DNA of 38,976 nt from Candidatus Omnitrophota bacterium (GCA_022013085.1 JAKLQX010000034.1:1-38976), one strand, 5' to 3'. Counted from the first letter of the stretch, positions 28,719 through 37,784 are shown. A program made the numbers and translations. The notes: generated from the sequence alone by a model not told the origin.

Positions 28719-29474
28719 TCATAATCTTACACCTACTCCTCTTTGGCTTAAATACTCCTTTACTTGTTTTACAGAAAACTCACTGTAATGAAAAAGTGAG
28801 GCGGCCAAAGCAGCATCTGAACCGGTTTTAGTAAAAACATTATAGAAATCTTCAAGCTTCCCTGCGCCTCCAGAAGCAATCACTGGAATATTAACTTTTG
28901 CGGTTATTGCCTTAGTCAACTCCAAATCATAGCCATTTTTTGTACCATCATAATCCATGCTGGTCAAAAGGATTTCGCCTGCTCCCAGCCGGGCAGCTTT
29001 TTCTGCCCATATCAAAGCGTTAATTCCCGTAGGAGTTCTACCGCCATTAATATAAACCTCCCAGATGTCACCCTCTTTTTTAGCATCAATGGCCACCACA
29101 ATACATTGGCTACCAAATTTCTTTGCTGCGCTGCTAATTAACTCTGGGAACTTAACTACTTGAGTATTTATGGATACTTTTTCTGCACCCGCATTTAGAA
29201 TATTTTTTATATCTTTGATATCCCCAACTCCGCCGCCGACTGTAAAAGGCATGAAAATATTTTGGGCTATTTTTTCAACTAAAGCAAGTAAGGTTTTTCT
29301 ATTCTCAAAACTAGCGGTAATATCCAGGAATACTAACTCATCAGCTCCTTGCGCGTCATAAACCTTGGCCACCTCGACCGGATCCCCGGCATCGCGCAAG
29401 CCTAAAAACTTAACTCCTTTAACTACGCGGCCTTCTTTAATATCCAAACATGGAATAATACGTTTAGTCAGCAT
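28719..29474 (-). CDS. hisF: Imidazole glycerol phosphate synthase, cyclase subunit
   Basis: [37 protein letters not shown]. Confidence 0.97.
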   Translation of the reverse strand: MLTKRIIPCLDIKEGRVVKGVKFLGLRDAGDPVEVAKVYDAQGADELVFLDITASFENRKTLLALVEKIAQNIFMPFTVGGGVGDIKDIKNILNAGAEKVSINTQVVKFPELISSAAKKFGSQCIVVAIDAKKEGDIWEVYINGGRTPTGINALIWAEKAARLGAGEILLTSMDYDGTKNGYDLELTKAITAKVNIPVIASGGAGKLEDFYNVFTKTGSDAALAASLFHYSEFSVKQVKEYLSQRGVGVRL

Positions 29475-29487
29475 TTAATGTTAATGA

Positions 29488-29593
29488 ACGCTTAACTTAC
29501 GAGCACGTTGTGTGGGTAAGTTAATGCGTGAATTAATCCCGCTGAGTGTGCCAAAATTATTTACATAATTTTGGCACATATTACGAAGCGGGA
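29488..29593 (+). repeat. Bipartite two-hairpin palindromic element, copy 3 (lipoprotein-hisF gap)
   Basis: ACGC-TTAACTTAC...GTAAGTTAA-T-GCGT-GAATTAAT-CCCGC-TGAGTG-TGCCAAAATTAT...ATAATTTTGGCACA-TATTACGAA-GCGGGA. Confidence 0.8.
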
Positions 29594-29598
29594 AAAGT

Positions 29599-30033
29599 TT
29601 ACTTTACTTTCTTATTAAGATATTCTTTTAAAAGCGCCCAAGTTCTTTTACCTATTTTACCATCAGCTGAAAGATTATTAGCTTTCTGAAAAGCCTTTAT
29701 TGCTAAAATAGTTTTTCTGCCGATCTTGCCATCAATAGTTCCCTGATAATATCCGGCATTTACTAAAGCCAGCTGAACCTGCTTATTATTCGGGCGTTCT
29801 TTCATTTCACCGGCATCCTGAACATTGAGATTAATTTCCTGGTCACTTTTTGCTATTGATTCCTTTAAACTATTTATCTCATTATCTTTTTCATTTAATT
29901 GCGTCTGGAGCACCAAAATCCTATTGCGTAATCCCTGATTTAACAACCCATCATTTTTACTTACCGTAGTACATCCACTTAAAATAAAAATACCCATCGT
30001 TGCTAACCCTAACCACAAAACTTTCTTTGCCAT
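29599..30033 (-). CDS. Lipoprotein with C-terminal peptidoglycan-binding (PG_binding_1-like) domain
   Basis: Lipobox LSGC after a hydrophobic N-terminus; coiled-coil; VQLALVNAGYYQGTIDGKIGRKTILAIKAFQKANNLSADGKIGKRTWALL. Confidence 0.88.
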   Translation of the reverse strand: MAKKVLWLGLATMGIFILSGCTTVSKNDGLLNQGLRNRILVLQTQLNEKDNEINSLKESIAKSDQEINLNVQDAGEMKERPNNKQVQLALVNAGYYQGTIDGKIGRKTILAIKAFQKANNLSADGKIGKRTWALLKEYLNKKVK

Positions 30034-30064
30034 GCTCTCTCCCCTTTCGTTAGTTACAAATAAA

Positions 30065-30790
30065 TTAAGCGTTCATTATTTTCAACGCTTCTACTAAAGT
30101 AAACTTACCTTCATACAAAGCTTTACCAACTATAGCTGCGACCACTCCCTTTTTTTCAAGTTTTTTTAACTTAAGCAAGTCTTCTAAATTAGAAACTCCA
30201 CCGGATGCAATAACATTTAATCCCGTTGCTTTAAGCAACTCTTTGATCCCTGAAATATTCGGGCCAGATAAAGCCCCATCCCTGGAAATATCTGTATAGA
30301 TTAACTGCTTAAACCCCACCTCCTTTAACTCTTTAGTAAAATCCAATATCGTTTTAGAAGCCGAGCTATTCCATCCCTGCGTTAAAACCTTAGTTTTCAA
30401 AACATCAATACTTACAATAATCTTTTCGCCAAATTTCTTCCAAGCCTTTTTCAAAAATTGCGCATCATTAGCTGCCCGCGTACCCAAAACAACTCTTTGT
30501 ATCCCTAAATTAAGCAGCTCTGATATTGTTTCCATGCTTCTAACTCCTCCCCCAAATTCAAGAGGAACGCCAACTTTATGCACAATTTCTTTTATTACTG
30601 ATAAATTCTTGATGGTTCCGCTAGAAGCACCATCAAGATCCACAATATGTAAAAATTGCGCGCCCTGTTTAGCCCAATGCTTAGCCACTTTTAGCGGATC
30701 GCGAGAATAAACTTTCTCACTATTAAACTTACCCTGGAAAAGCCTGACTACTAAACCATTTCTTAAATCTATTGCTGGTATAATTAGCAT
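30065..30790 (-). CDS. hisA: ProFAR isomerase
   Basis: MLIIPAIDLRNGLVVRLFQG...FGGGVRSMETI...SRDGALSGPN; HisA family. Confidence 0.96.
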   Translation of the reverse strand: MLIIPAIDLRNGLVVRLFQGKFNSEKVYSRDPLKVAKHWAKQGAQFLHIVDLDGASSGTIKNLSVIKEIVHKVGVPLEFGGGVRSMETISELLNLGIQRVVLGTRAANDAQFLKKAWKKFGEKIIVSIDVLKTKVLTQGWNSSASKTILDFTKELKEVGFKQLIYTDISRDGALSGPNISGIKELLKATGLNVIASGGVSNLEDLLKLKKLEKKGVVAAIVGKALYEGKFTLVEALKIMNA

Positions 30791-31398
30791 AGTTGGACAA
30801 AATTCTTAATTATCCTAAGCCCTATTGCCTGGCTTTTTTCAGGATGAAACTGCACCCCATAAATATTATCTTTGCACAAAACGCAAGGAAATTCTATGCC
30901 ATAATCAGTAGTCGCGGCAATAACAGATTGATCGGTAACTTGAGGATAATAGGAGTGACAAAAATAAACCTGCTCGTTACCGATAATCCCATCTAACAAA
31001 GCGCAATCCCTAGAAACAACCTTAAGATTATTCCATCCCATATGCGGGACCTTTTGAGAAGATTTCGCGCTGAATTTAACAACTCTACCCTTTAAAAGGC
31101 CTAATCCCTTATTTTCTTTAGCCTCTTGGCTTTCTTCAAGCAAAAGTTGCAACCCCAAACAAATTCCCAGAAACGGCTTGCCTTTTTTTACCTGCTCTTT
31201 AATTATTGCAACCAATCCTTGCTTTTCTAATTCGCCTACCGCATCATCAAAAGCGCCTACTCCCGGTAACACTATCTTATCAGCTAAATCTATCTCGCTT
31301 TTCTTATTAGTTACGCTTGTCTTAGCCCCAAAAAATTCCAAGGCCTTGGCCACACTATGAATATTACCCATACCATAGTCAATAATCGCAATCTTCAT
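30784..31398 (-). CDS. hisH: Imidazole glycerol phosphate synthase, glutamine amidotransferase subunit
   Basis: IAIIDYGMGNIHSVAKALE, GICLGLQLL, GVQFHPEKSQ. Confidence 0.97.
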   Translation of the reverse strand: MKIAIIDYGMGNIHSVAKALEFFGAKTSVTNKKSEIDLADKIVLPGVGAFDDAVGELEKQGLVAIIKEQVKKGKPFLGICLGLQLLLEESQEAKENKGLGLLKGRVVKFSAKSSQKVPHMGWNNLKVVSRDCALLDGIIGNEQVYFCHSYYPQVTDQSVIAATTDYGIEFPCVLCKDNIYGVQFHPEKSQAIGLRIIKNFVQLC

Positions 31399-31402
31399 TC
31401 AG

Positions 31403-31430
31403 TAGTTAGTGGATAGTAGGTAGTAGTTAG
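31403..31430. repeat. Heptanucleotide tandem repeat in the hisH-hisB gap
   Basis: TAGTTAG TGGATAG TAGGTAG TAGTTAG (+ strand). Confidence 0.6.
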
Positions 31431-31439
31431 ATTAGGCAC

Positions 31440-32054
31440 CTAGTCGATAACTCCTTTTGTCGAGGGAACTCCTTTTCGACGAGAATCTATCTGCGTTGCC
31501 TGATCCAAAGCTTTTCCTAATGCCTTGAAAATAGGTTCTAACGTAGTATGCAAAGCTGAACTAACGGAATCCATTTTTATATTTAAGTCCATACTTAATT
31601 GTTTGGCAAAAGATTCTAGAAAATGTTCAGCATCCTTTAAGCTATATCCCTCTTTGTCATCCAGAACTTGAGGATAGGCTTGTAAAGGCATCAAGAATTT
31701 AAAAGATGGACGGCCGCTAATGTCAACCCTGACATTAGCAGTTGCTTCTTCCATAGACCAAGAGGCAAAACCATTTCGACAGATTCCTTTTTTGTCACCC
31801 AGGGCTTCTTCAAAAGCCTGGCCCAAGACTATGCCCACATCTTCATTAGTGTGGTGAATGTCAATATTAAAATCGCCTTTCTTGACAATTATTTCTAAAT
31901 TAAAGTGCCCCCAATAAGCAAATAAATCCAGCATATGGTCAAGAAGGCCAATACCAGTGTTAATTTTTCTTTCTTCTGTGCCATCAATATTCAGTTTAAT
32001 AAATATTTCTGTTTCACTTGTTTTTCGTGTCTTTTCTGATATTCTCTGAGCCAT
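31440..32054 (-). CDS. hisB: Imidazoleglycerol-phosphate dehydratase
   Basis: TGIGLLDHMLDLFAYWG, DIHHTNEDVGIVLGQAF, DSRRKGVPSTKGVID. Confidence 0.97.
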   Translation of the reverse strand: MAQRISEKTRKTSETEIFIKLNIDGTEERKINTGIGLLDHMLDLFAYWGHFNLEIIVKKGDFNIDIHHTNEDVGIVLGQAFEEALGDKKGICRNGFASWSMEEATANVRVDISGRPSFKFLMPLQAYPQVLDDKEGYSLKDAEHFLESFAKQLSMDLNIKMDSVSSALHTTLEPIFKALGKALDQATQIDSRRKGVPSTKGVID

Positions 32055-32066
32055 TTTTCTCCTTAC

Positions 32067-32098
32067 CTACATTCTACCTGCTATCTACCTACCCTATA
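32067..32098. repeat. CTAC/CTAT-rich short tandem repeat in the hisB-hisD gap
   Basis: CTACATT CTACCTG CTATCTACCTACCCTAT: initially 7-nt spaced CTAY units. Confidence 0.45.
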
Positions 32099-32105
32099 CT
32101 TACAA

Positions 32106-33332
32106 TTAAATAAACCTGCTCTTTACAGAATCCACGTGTTTTTGCAAGCCCTCAATACCAGCAATCTTCTCTATTGGCTCACGCATCTTTTCAAGTGCTT
32201 TTTTTGAATAACTAATAATATGGCTACTTTTTATAAAATCAAACACAGATAATCCAGAGAAAAACCTAGCTGTGCCGCTTGTTGGTAAAACATGGCTTGG
32301 CCCAGCTACATAATCTCCTACAGCTGTCGGGCTATAAGGCCCCAGAAATATTGCTCCCGCATTCTTTATAGATTTAACCAGACGATTAGGATTCTGCACC
32401 AAAATCTCCAAATGTTCAGGAGCTATTTTATTAGCAATTTCGCAAGCCTGCTCTAAATTCTTAGTCAAAATAATATAACCATTATCCCCATCGGCTTGAG
32501 CTTTCACTTCGCGAGCCAAGCTCTTAGAATTAGTAATTAATATAGCTAATCCTTTAGCGTGCTCAGTTTGCGCACGCAAATCTGCAATAATAAATTTCGG
32601 GTCGCTAAAACGATTGGCGATAATCACTAATTCCGTGGGCCCGGCAATCATATCAATATCCACACGGCCAAAAACCTGGCGTTTAGCTTCACTTACATAA
32701 ATATTCCCCGGTCCAACAATCTTATCTACTCTCGGGATAGTTTTAGTCCCATAAGCTAAAGCTGCAATTCCTTGCGCTCCACCAACGCGATAAATTTCAT
32801 CTACTTTTAAAAGATCAGCAATTACTAAAATATGCGGATTGATGAACCCAGATTTATCTGGAGGGCTTATTAGAATAACTTTCTTTACCCCGGCCAACTT
32901 CGCCGGTAATACAGTCATATAAACAGTAGAAACTAGTGGCGCAGTTCCGGCTGGGATATAAACCCCAACTTTTTCTAAAGCTGTATAATTTTCACCTAGT
33001 ACGACTCCTTCAGGGCCCTTGATCCTCCAGGATTTACGCAACTGTTTACGATAAAAACGGTTTACATTATCAATAACAACTTTTAAAGAGGCAACAAAAT
33101 TCGGGCTGATATTCTGATAGGCACCACTTATTTCAATCTCAGAAACCTTCAATTGCCGTAAACTAAGTTTAACCTTATCAAATTTACGCGTATATTTAAC
33201 CAAAGCATCGTCGCCAAAAAGACGCACATCATCTATAATCTTTTTAACCCTATCTTCTACACGCGCATTTCGCGCTAAACCGCGGTTATAAATCTTCTCT
33301 AATTTTTTACTGCTAGCTTTTATAATTTTCAT
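32106..33332 (-). CDS. hisD: Histidinol dehydrogenase
   Basis: GVYIPAGTAPLVSTVYMTVLPAKLAGVKKVI, RVGGAQGIAALAYGTKTIPRVDKIVGPGN, AGPTELVII, HVLPTSGTARFFSGLSV. Confidence 0.97.
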   Translation of the reverse strand: MKIIKASSKKLEKIYNRGLARNARVEDRVKKIIDDVRLFGDDALVKYTRKFDKVKLSLRQLKVSEIEISGAYQNISPNFVASLKVVIDNVNRFYRKQLRKSWRIKGPEGVVLGENYTALEKVGVYIPAGTAPLVSTVYMTVLPAKLAGVKKVILISPPDKSGFINPHILVIADLLKVDEIYRVGGAQGIAALAYGTKTIPRVDKIVGPGNIYVSEAKRQVFGRVDIDMIAGPTELVIIANRFSDPKFIIADLRAQTEHAKGLAILITNSKSLAREVKAQADGDNGYIILTKNLEQACEIANKIAPEHLEILVQNPNRLVKSIKNAGAIFLGPYSPTAVGDYVAGPSHVLPTSGTARFFSGLSVFDFIKSSHIISYSKKALEKMREPIEKIAGIEGLQKHVDSVKSRFI

Positions 33333-33354
33333 TTTATTTCCCTACATTCTATAA

Positions 33355-36027
33355 CTAACTGTTTATTATATCCTTTAATTTCTCAAATACCAATGTAAAA
33401 TTATTCAGATTTGTTCCACCTGCCTGGGCAAATTCCTGCCTACCTCCACCTGATCCGCCAATAAGTGGCGCCAATTGGCAAATCAATACTCCAGCATCTA
33501 TATTTTTAGATAATAAATCCGGCGTAACAGCAATAACTAAAAAAGCCTTTTTCTGCTGCTTATTAGCCGAACCTAAAACAATCACAACAGAAGATAGCTT
33601 TTCTTTTATTTTATCCGCCAAAATCCTTAAGACATGCATATCCAAATCATCTTCCAACGAAAAAATAACATTAATACCGTTAATCAATGCACTTTTCTCT
33701 ATGATTCTTGGTAATGCATCAATCAGGCTAATTTCTACTTCAGCACTGCGTTTCTTTTCATCTTTCTTTAATTCCTTTAACCTTTGCATCTTCGTAACTT
33801 CTGCAATCGCCTTTTCTTCTTCATCTTTAATGAACCGCTCTGCAAAACCGCTAGTTGCGCCCTCAATCCTTCTTATGCCACTGGCTACTGATCCTTCACT
33901 AATTATTTTTATTAAACCAATTTCTTTTACATTAGTTAAATGCGTGCCGCCACAGAGTTCATTTGAAATTTCACCTATCATAATCACGCGGACAATTTCA
34001 GAATACTTTTCTTCAAAAAAAGCTAATGCCCCTGTTTTCTTAGCATCAACAAACGCCATCTCTTTACTGTTTACCGCGCAATCATTAACAATAAAACTAT
34101 TAGCCACCTCTTCAACCCGGGCCAGCTCCTCTTTAGTCAAACCTTTAAAATGCGTAAAATCAAAACGGAATTTTTCTTCTGAAACTAAAGAACCTTGCTG
34201 CTGGACATGATTCCCTAAAACCTGCCTTAAAGCTGCCTGCAATATATGCGTCGCTGTATGGTTGCGGGCAATGTTCAGCCTACGCTGGGTATCTATCTGC
34301 GCAACTACCGCATCCCCTTTTTTAAAGCTGCCAGAACTAATCGTGCCAATATGTAAAATAACATTACCGATTTTTTGCGTATCCGAAACAATAAATTTAT
34401 TTTCACCTTTAGTTAAAATACCTATGTCACCAACTTGGCCACCGCTTTCAGCGTAAAAAGGCGTTTCATCTAAAATTATTGCGCCTTTCATACCTAGGCT
34501 TATTTCAGTTAATTTTTTATTCTTTTCATGAGAATCAATTATTTCTATTATCTTAGCTTTTACAGAAGTACTCTCATAACCTAAGAATTTTGTATCTTTT
34601 AACCCTAACTCTAACCCTTTGGCATCAAAAACATCGCCTTTCATCTTACTAAATGATTTTGAAAGGTTCTTCTGTTTATCCAGCTCATGCTGATAAGCCG
34701 CTCCAAAATTCTCGCCAACTTTAATAAATCTTATATTTAATTCATCCTTGGTTATTTCCAGCGGAATTCCATTAGTATCATATAATTTAAAAGCAGAAAT
34801 ACCTAGGATCCCAGAAGTACCTGCACTAGCGATAATAAAACCTTCTATCTTTGGATCATTTTCTAAATCTTTTTTAACTTTCTCAATCTCATTATCTATT
34901 AAAGTACTGCTCAAACTAAGTGTATTAATAAAATTATTTTCTTCATTTAAAATAATCCGGGCAATATCCTCCTTCCTGCTTAATAAACCAGGATAAGGCT
35001 TGTGCATAATTTGAGCAACTACGACAACCAATTTATACAGGAAAGGCTTATCTATTCCTAAACTTTTCAGATGTAAAACACTCTTACGGATAATTTTTCT
35101 TACGATATACCCACGGCCTTCGTTGGAGGGCGCTATCCCGTCATAGATCGAAAAAACCACTGCCCTTATATGGTCTGCAACAGCATAAAGAAGCTTTTTT
35201 TCGGGGATTGCCTGCCTGCAGGTAGGCAGGTCCCCGCAATGGGACTGTCCCCGAATTATCTCTTTAATTATCGGCTGAAATAATTCTGTCTCAAAATTAT
35301 TCTGCTTACCCTGCGTTAGGGCAGTTAATCTCTCAAGGCCCATCCCAGTATCAATATTCTTATTTGGCAGCGGCTCTATGCTTGCATCAAGCTTACGGTT
35401 AAACTGCGTAAAAACTAAATTCCATATTTCTACAAACCTTCCGCAGGAGCAAGATGGATTACAATTTTTTTCTTTACAGCCAATATCTTGGCCAAAATCA
35501 TAAAATATCTCTGAGCAGGGGCCACATGGCCCATTTGGCCCTTTAGCTTTAGCTTCCGCGGGCCAAAAATTATCTTCATCTCCCAGCTTTACAATCTTTT
35601 CAACCGGAATGCCTATTTTATCTTTCCAAATCTTATAAGCTTCCTCATCATCTTTATAAACTGATATCCAAAACTTCTCTTGGCTTAAATTCAACTCTTT
35701 CGTCAAAAATTCCCATGCCCAACTGATTGCTTCCTCCTTAAAATAATCTCCAAAAGAAAAATTGCCCAGCATTTCAAAAAAAGTATGGTGCGCACTTGTT
35801 TTGCCTACCTTTTCCAAATCATCTGTACGCAAACAACGCTGTGCTGTTGCGGCGCGCTTAAATCCAGAATCCCGCCCCATAAACTCTTTCTTAAACTGAT
35901 TCATCCCTGCAGGAGTAAATAATACGGTAAGGTCATCTTTAGGAACCAAAGAATCACTTTCAACAATCTTATGTTTCTTGGCTTTAAAAAAATCCAAAAA
36001 TTTTTCTCTTAAAATATCCGCTGTCAT
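33355..36027 (-). CDS. alaS: Alanyl-tRNA synthetase
   Basis: FLDFFKAKKHKIVESDSLVP...TPAGMNQFKKEF, HHTFFEMLGNFSFGDYFK, NHTATHILQAALRQVLG, GGSGGGRQEFAQAGG. Confidence 0.97.
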   Translation of the reverse strand: MTADILREKFLDFFKAKKHKIVESDSLVPKDDLTVLFTPAGMNQFKKEFMGRDSGFKRAATAQRCLRTDDLEKVGKTSAHHTFFEMLGNFSFGDYFKEEAISWAWEFLTKELNLSQEKFWISVYKDDEEAYKIWKDKIGIPVEKIVKLGDEDNFWPAEAKAKGPNGPCGPCSEIFYDFGQDIGCKEKNCNPSCSCGRFVEIWNLVFTQFNRKLDASIEPLPNKNIDTGMGLERLTALTQGKQNNFETELFQPIIKEIIRGQSHCGDLPTCRQAIPEKKLLYAVADHIRAVVFSIYDGIAPSNEGRGYIVRKIIRKSVLHLKSLGIDKPFLYKLVVVVAQIMHKPYPGLLSRKEDIARIILNEENNFINTLSLSSTLIDNEIEKVKKDLENDPKIEGFIIASAGTSGILGISAFKLYDTNGIPLEITKDELNIRFIKVGENFGAAYQHELDKQKNLSKSFSKMKGDVFDAKGLELGLKDTKFLGYESTSVKAKIIEIIDSHEKNKKLTEISLGMKGAIILDETPFYAESGGQVGDIGILTKGENKFIVSDTQKIGNVILHIGTISSGSFKKGDAVVAQIDTQRRLNIARNHTATHILQAALRQVLGNHVQQQGSLVSEEKFRFDFTHFKGLTKEELARVEEVANSFIVNDCAVNSKEMAFVDAKKTGALAFFEEKYSEIVRVIMIGEISNELCGGTHLTNVKEIGLIKIISEGSVASGIRRIEGATSGFAERFIKDEEEKAIAEVTKMQRLKELKKDEKKRSAEVEISLIDALPRIIEKSALINGINVIFSLEDDLDMHVLRILADKIKEKLSSVVIVLGSANKQQKKAFLVIAVTPDLLSKNIDAGVLICQLAPLIGGSGGGRQEFAQAGGTNLNNFTLVFEKLKDIINS
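35200..35255. repeat. Complex palindrome inside the alaS coding sequence
   Basis: TTCGGGGATTGCCTGCCTGCAGGTAGGCAGGTCCCCGCAATGGGACTGTCCCCGAA; encodes FRGQSHCGDLPTCRQAIPE-type residues (RGQSHCGDLPTCRQAIPEK) between KEII and the ADHIRA motif. Confidence 0.75.
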
Positions 36028-36044
36028 AATTAAATTATCAACAA

Positions 36045-36074
36045 CAGTAGGGGAGGTTTAAACCTCCCCTACTG
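36045..36074. repeat. 30-bp perfect palindrome spanning the recX stop codon
   Basis: CAGTAGGGGAGGTTTAAACCTCCCCTACTG; recX TAA at the centre. Confidence 0.85.
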
Positions 36075-36606
36075 CGTTCCTAACTGTATCCAGTGAAAAT
36101 CCACGACGCATCAAATACGCATATAAGCGCGCCTTTGCCTTAAGCGGTTCTACGCCTTTTAGCCTGCAAAATCTTTGCTCCGCCAGTTGCCTGACTATAG
36201 CGCCTTCGTCGTAATCCTCTTTTGCCTGTGCAAGAGTTACTTCAATAATCTCTTTATCTAAACCCTTCTGAACTAATTCCTGCTTTATCCTTCTTAAGCC
36301 AAATGGCCGCTTAAGCCGGAAAGCTACCCAACCTTGAGCAAAGATCTGGTCATCGATGAATTGCTTATCTTTAAGGAAATTTAAAGTAACTTGAATTATT
36401 GCTTCAGAGAATTTTTTTTGTCTTAAGCGTGAAGCTAACTCTTTTTCGCTGCGTAAACGAAATTTAAGCAGTAAAAAAGAATACTCCTTCGCCGCTTGAA
36501 GATCATGGCTTTGCCTATCGGCCCCGCCGTAGGCGGGGTCGGAAGGCAAACCATTGCCTCCTGGCTTATTCGGCTTGGCTAAATTTTTTACGTACAGCTT
36601 TTTCAA
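36058..36606 (-). CDS. recX: Regulatory protein RecX
   Basis: [68 protein letters not shown]; recA-recX-alaS order. True start uncertain: an in-frame TTG near 36549 follows AGGAGG. Confidence 0.9.
   Translation of the reverse strand: MKKLYVKNLAKPNKPGGNGLPSDPAYGGADRQSHDLQAAKEYSFLLLKFRLRSEKELASRLRQKKFSEAIIQVTLNFLKDKQFIDDQIFAQGWVAFRLKRPFGLRRIKQELVQKGLDKEIIEVTLAQAKEDYDEGAIVRQLAEQRFCRLKGVEPLKAKARLYAYLMRRGFSLDTVRNAVGEV
36508..36552. repeat. Palindrome at the recX 5' end
   Basis: GCTTTGCCTATCGGCCCCGCCGTAGGCGGGGTCGGAAGGCAAACC; encodes the [15 protein letters not shown] segment. Confidence 0.7.
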
Positions 36607-37627
36607 TATCTTCCTGCAACTTTGGATTCTCTTTTAAGAATTTTATCGCTGCGTCTCTGCCTTGGCCCAACTTCTTGTCCTCAAACGAAAGCCATGTCCC
36701 TGACTTAGCGATTACCTCAAGATTAACTCCCGCGTCAATAACAGCTCCTGTCTTGGAAATCCCTTCATTATGCAGAATATCAAACTCTGCCTCACGAAAA
36801 GGCGGAGCAATTTTGTTTTTAACTACCTTTACTCTGACATGACTACCAATGACTTTATCCCCTTCTTTTAAGTAAGCAATTCTACGTACATCTAACCGTA
36901 CTGATGAATAAAATTTTAGCGCTCTGCCGCCAGGAGTTGTTTCCGGTGAACCAAACATAATCCCGATTTTTTCTCTCAATTGATTAATGAAAATTACCGT
37001 AGTGCGTGATTTGCTAATCGAGCCGGTCAGTTTACGCAAAGCCTGTGACATAAGCCGCGCCTGAAGCCCCATATGTGAATCCCCCATCTCGCCTTCAATT
37101 TCAGCGCGCGGGGTTAATGCTGCCACTGAATCAATCACCACTAAATCTACGGCGTTAGATCGCACTAAAGTTTCTGTGATCTCTAAAGCCTGCTCCCCAG
37201 TATCAGGCTGAGAGATTAAAAGATCATCCAGATTTACACCAATTAATTTGGCGTAAGTTGAATCAAAAGCATGCTCTGCATCAATAAATGCCGCTATTCC
37301 GCCTTTTTTCTGGTTTTCTCTTATTGCTGTTAACGTCAGTGTAGTTTTTCCGGAAGCTTCCGGGCCAAATATCTCCACAACCCTACCACGCGGGAGCCCA
37401 CCCACACCTAAAGCAAGGTCAAGAGTAAGCGCGCCAGTTGGAATAATCTCAACATTTGCCTTAGTGTGCGCGCCCAGCTTCATAATTGAGCCCTTGCCAA
37501 ACTGTTTCTCTATCTGCAAAAGCGCCAGATCTAATGCCTTTTGACGATTTAACGTATCTATTGACTCTTCTTTCCCCGCCTTCGGCGGGATCTCGAATTT
37601 AGGTTGTGACTTCTTATCTACTGTCAT
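36566..37627 (-). CDS. recA: Recombinase RecA
   Basis: [56 protein letters not shown]; start set at MTVDKKSQP (SD GAGAGGA), not the longer ORF. Confidence 0.97.
   Translation of the reverse strand: MTVDKKSQPKFEIPPKAGKEESIDTLNRQKALDLALLQIEKQFGKGSIMKLGAHTKANVEIIPTGALTLDLALGVGGLPRGRVVEIFGPEASGKTTLTLTAIRENQKKGGIAAFIDAEHAFDSTYAKLIGVNLDDLLISQPDTGEQALEITETLVRSNAVDLVVIDSVAALTPRAEIEGEMGDSHMGLQARLMSQALRKLTGSISKSRTTVIFINQLREKIGIMFGSPETTPGGRALKFYSSVRLDVRRIAYLKEGDKVIGSHVRVKVVKNKIAPPFREAEFDILHNEGISKTGAVIDAGVNLEVIAKSGTWLSFEDKKLGQGRDAAIKFLKENPKLQEDIEKAVRKKFSQAE
37575..37590. repeat. GC palindrome inside the recA N-terminal coding sequence
   Basis: CCCGCCTTCGGCGGGA, encoding IPPKAG. Confidence 0.65.
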
Positions 37628-37680
37628 TTTAATCCTCTCTGCCTGCCGAACAGGCAAGCACTTTTTAAATTTAAAGTAAT

Positions 37681-37709
37681 ATTATAACCCGCCCATATTT
37701 CCCTGTCAA
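37681..37709 (-). promoter_or_regulatory. Consensus sigma-70 promoter for recA
   Basis: Minus strand TTGACA-(17 nt GGGAAATATGGGCGGGT)-TATAAT: perfect hexamers and spacing. Confidence 0.88.
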
Positions 37710-37713
37710 ACAA

Positions 37714-37758
37714 TAAAAATCCCTCCTTTCTATTTCAATAGACGCAGAAAGAAGGGAA
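37714..37758 (-). terminator. Intrinsic terminator of the epimerase gene
   Basis: Minus strand TTTCCCTTCTTTCT-loop-AGAAAGGAGGGATTTTTATT: 11-bp stem with one wobble followed by U-rich tail. Confidence 0.75.
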
Positions 37759-37784
37759 ATCTAACGCACTCCTTTACACAAATT

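Noticed and set aside
33701-34210. 169-aa plus-strand ORF opposite alaS, and the other plus-strand ORFs in the track (e.g. 20351-20824, 11104-11490, 8499-8816, 3931-4281)
   Set aside because: All lie antisense to well-recognised minus-strand genes, have no recognisable family motifs and look like shadow ORFs.
37628-37664. LexA/SOS box upstream of recA
   Set aside because: No CTG-N10-CAG or GAAC-N4-GTTC motif; the GCCTG...CAGGC palindrome is not a known LexA site and resembles the dispersed palindromes.
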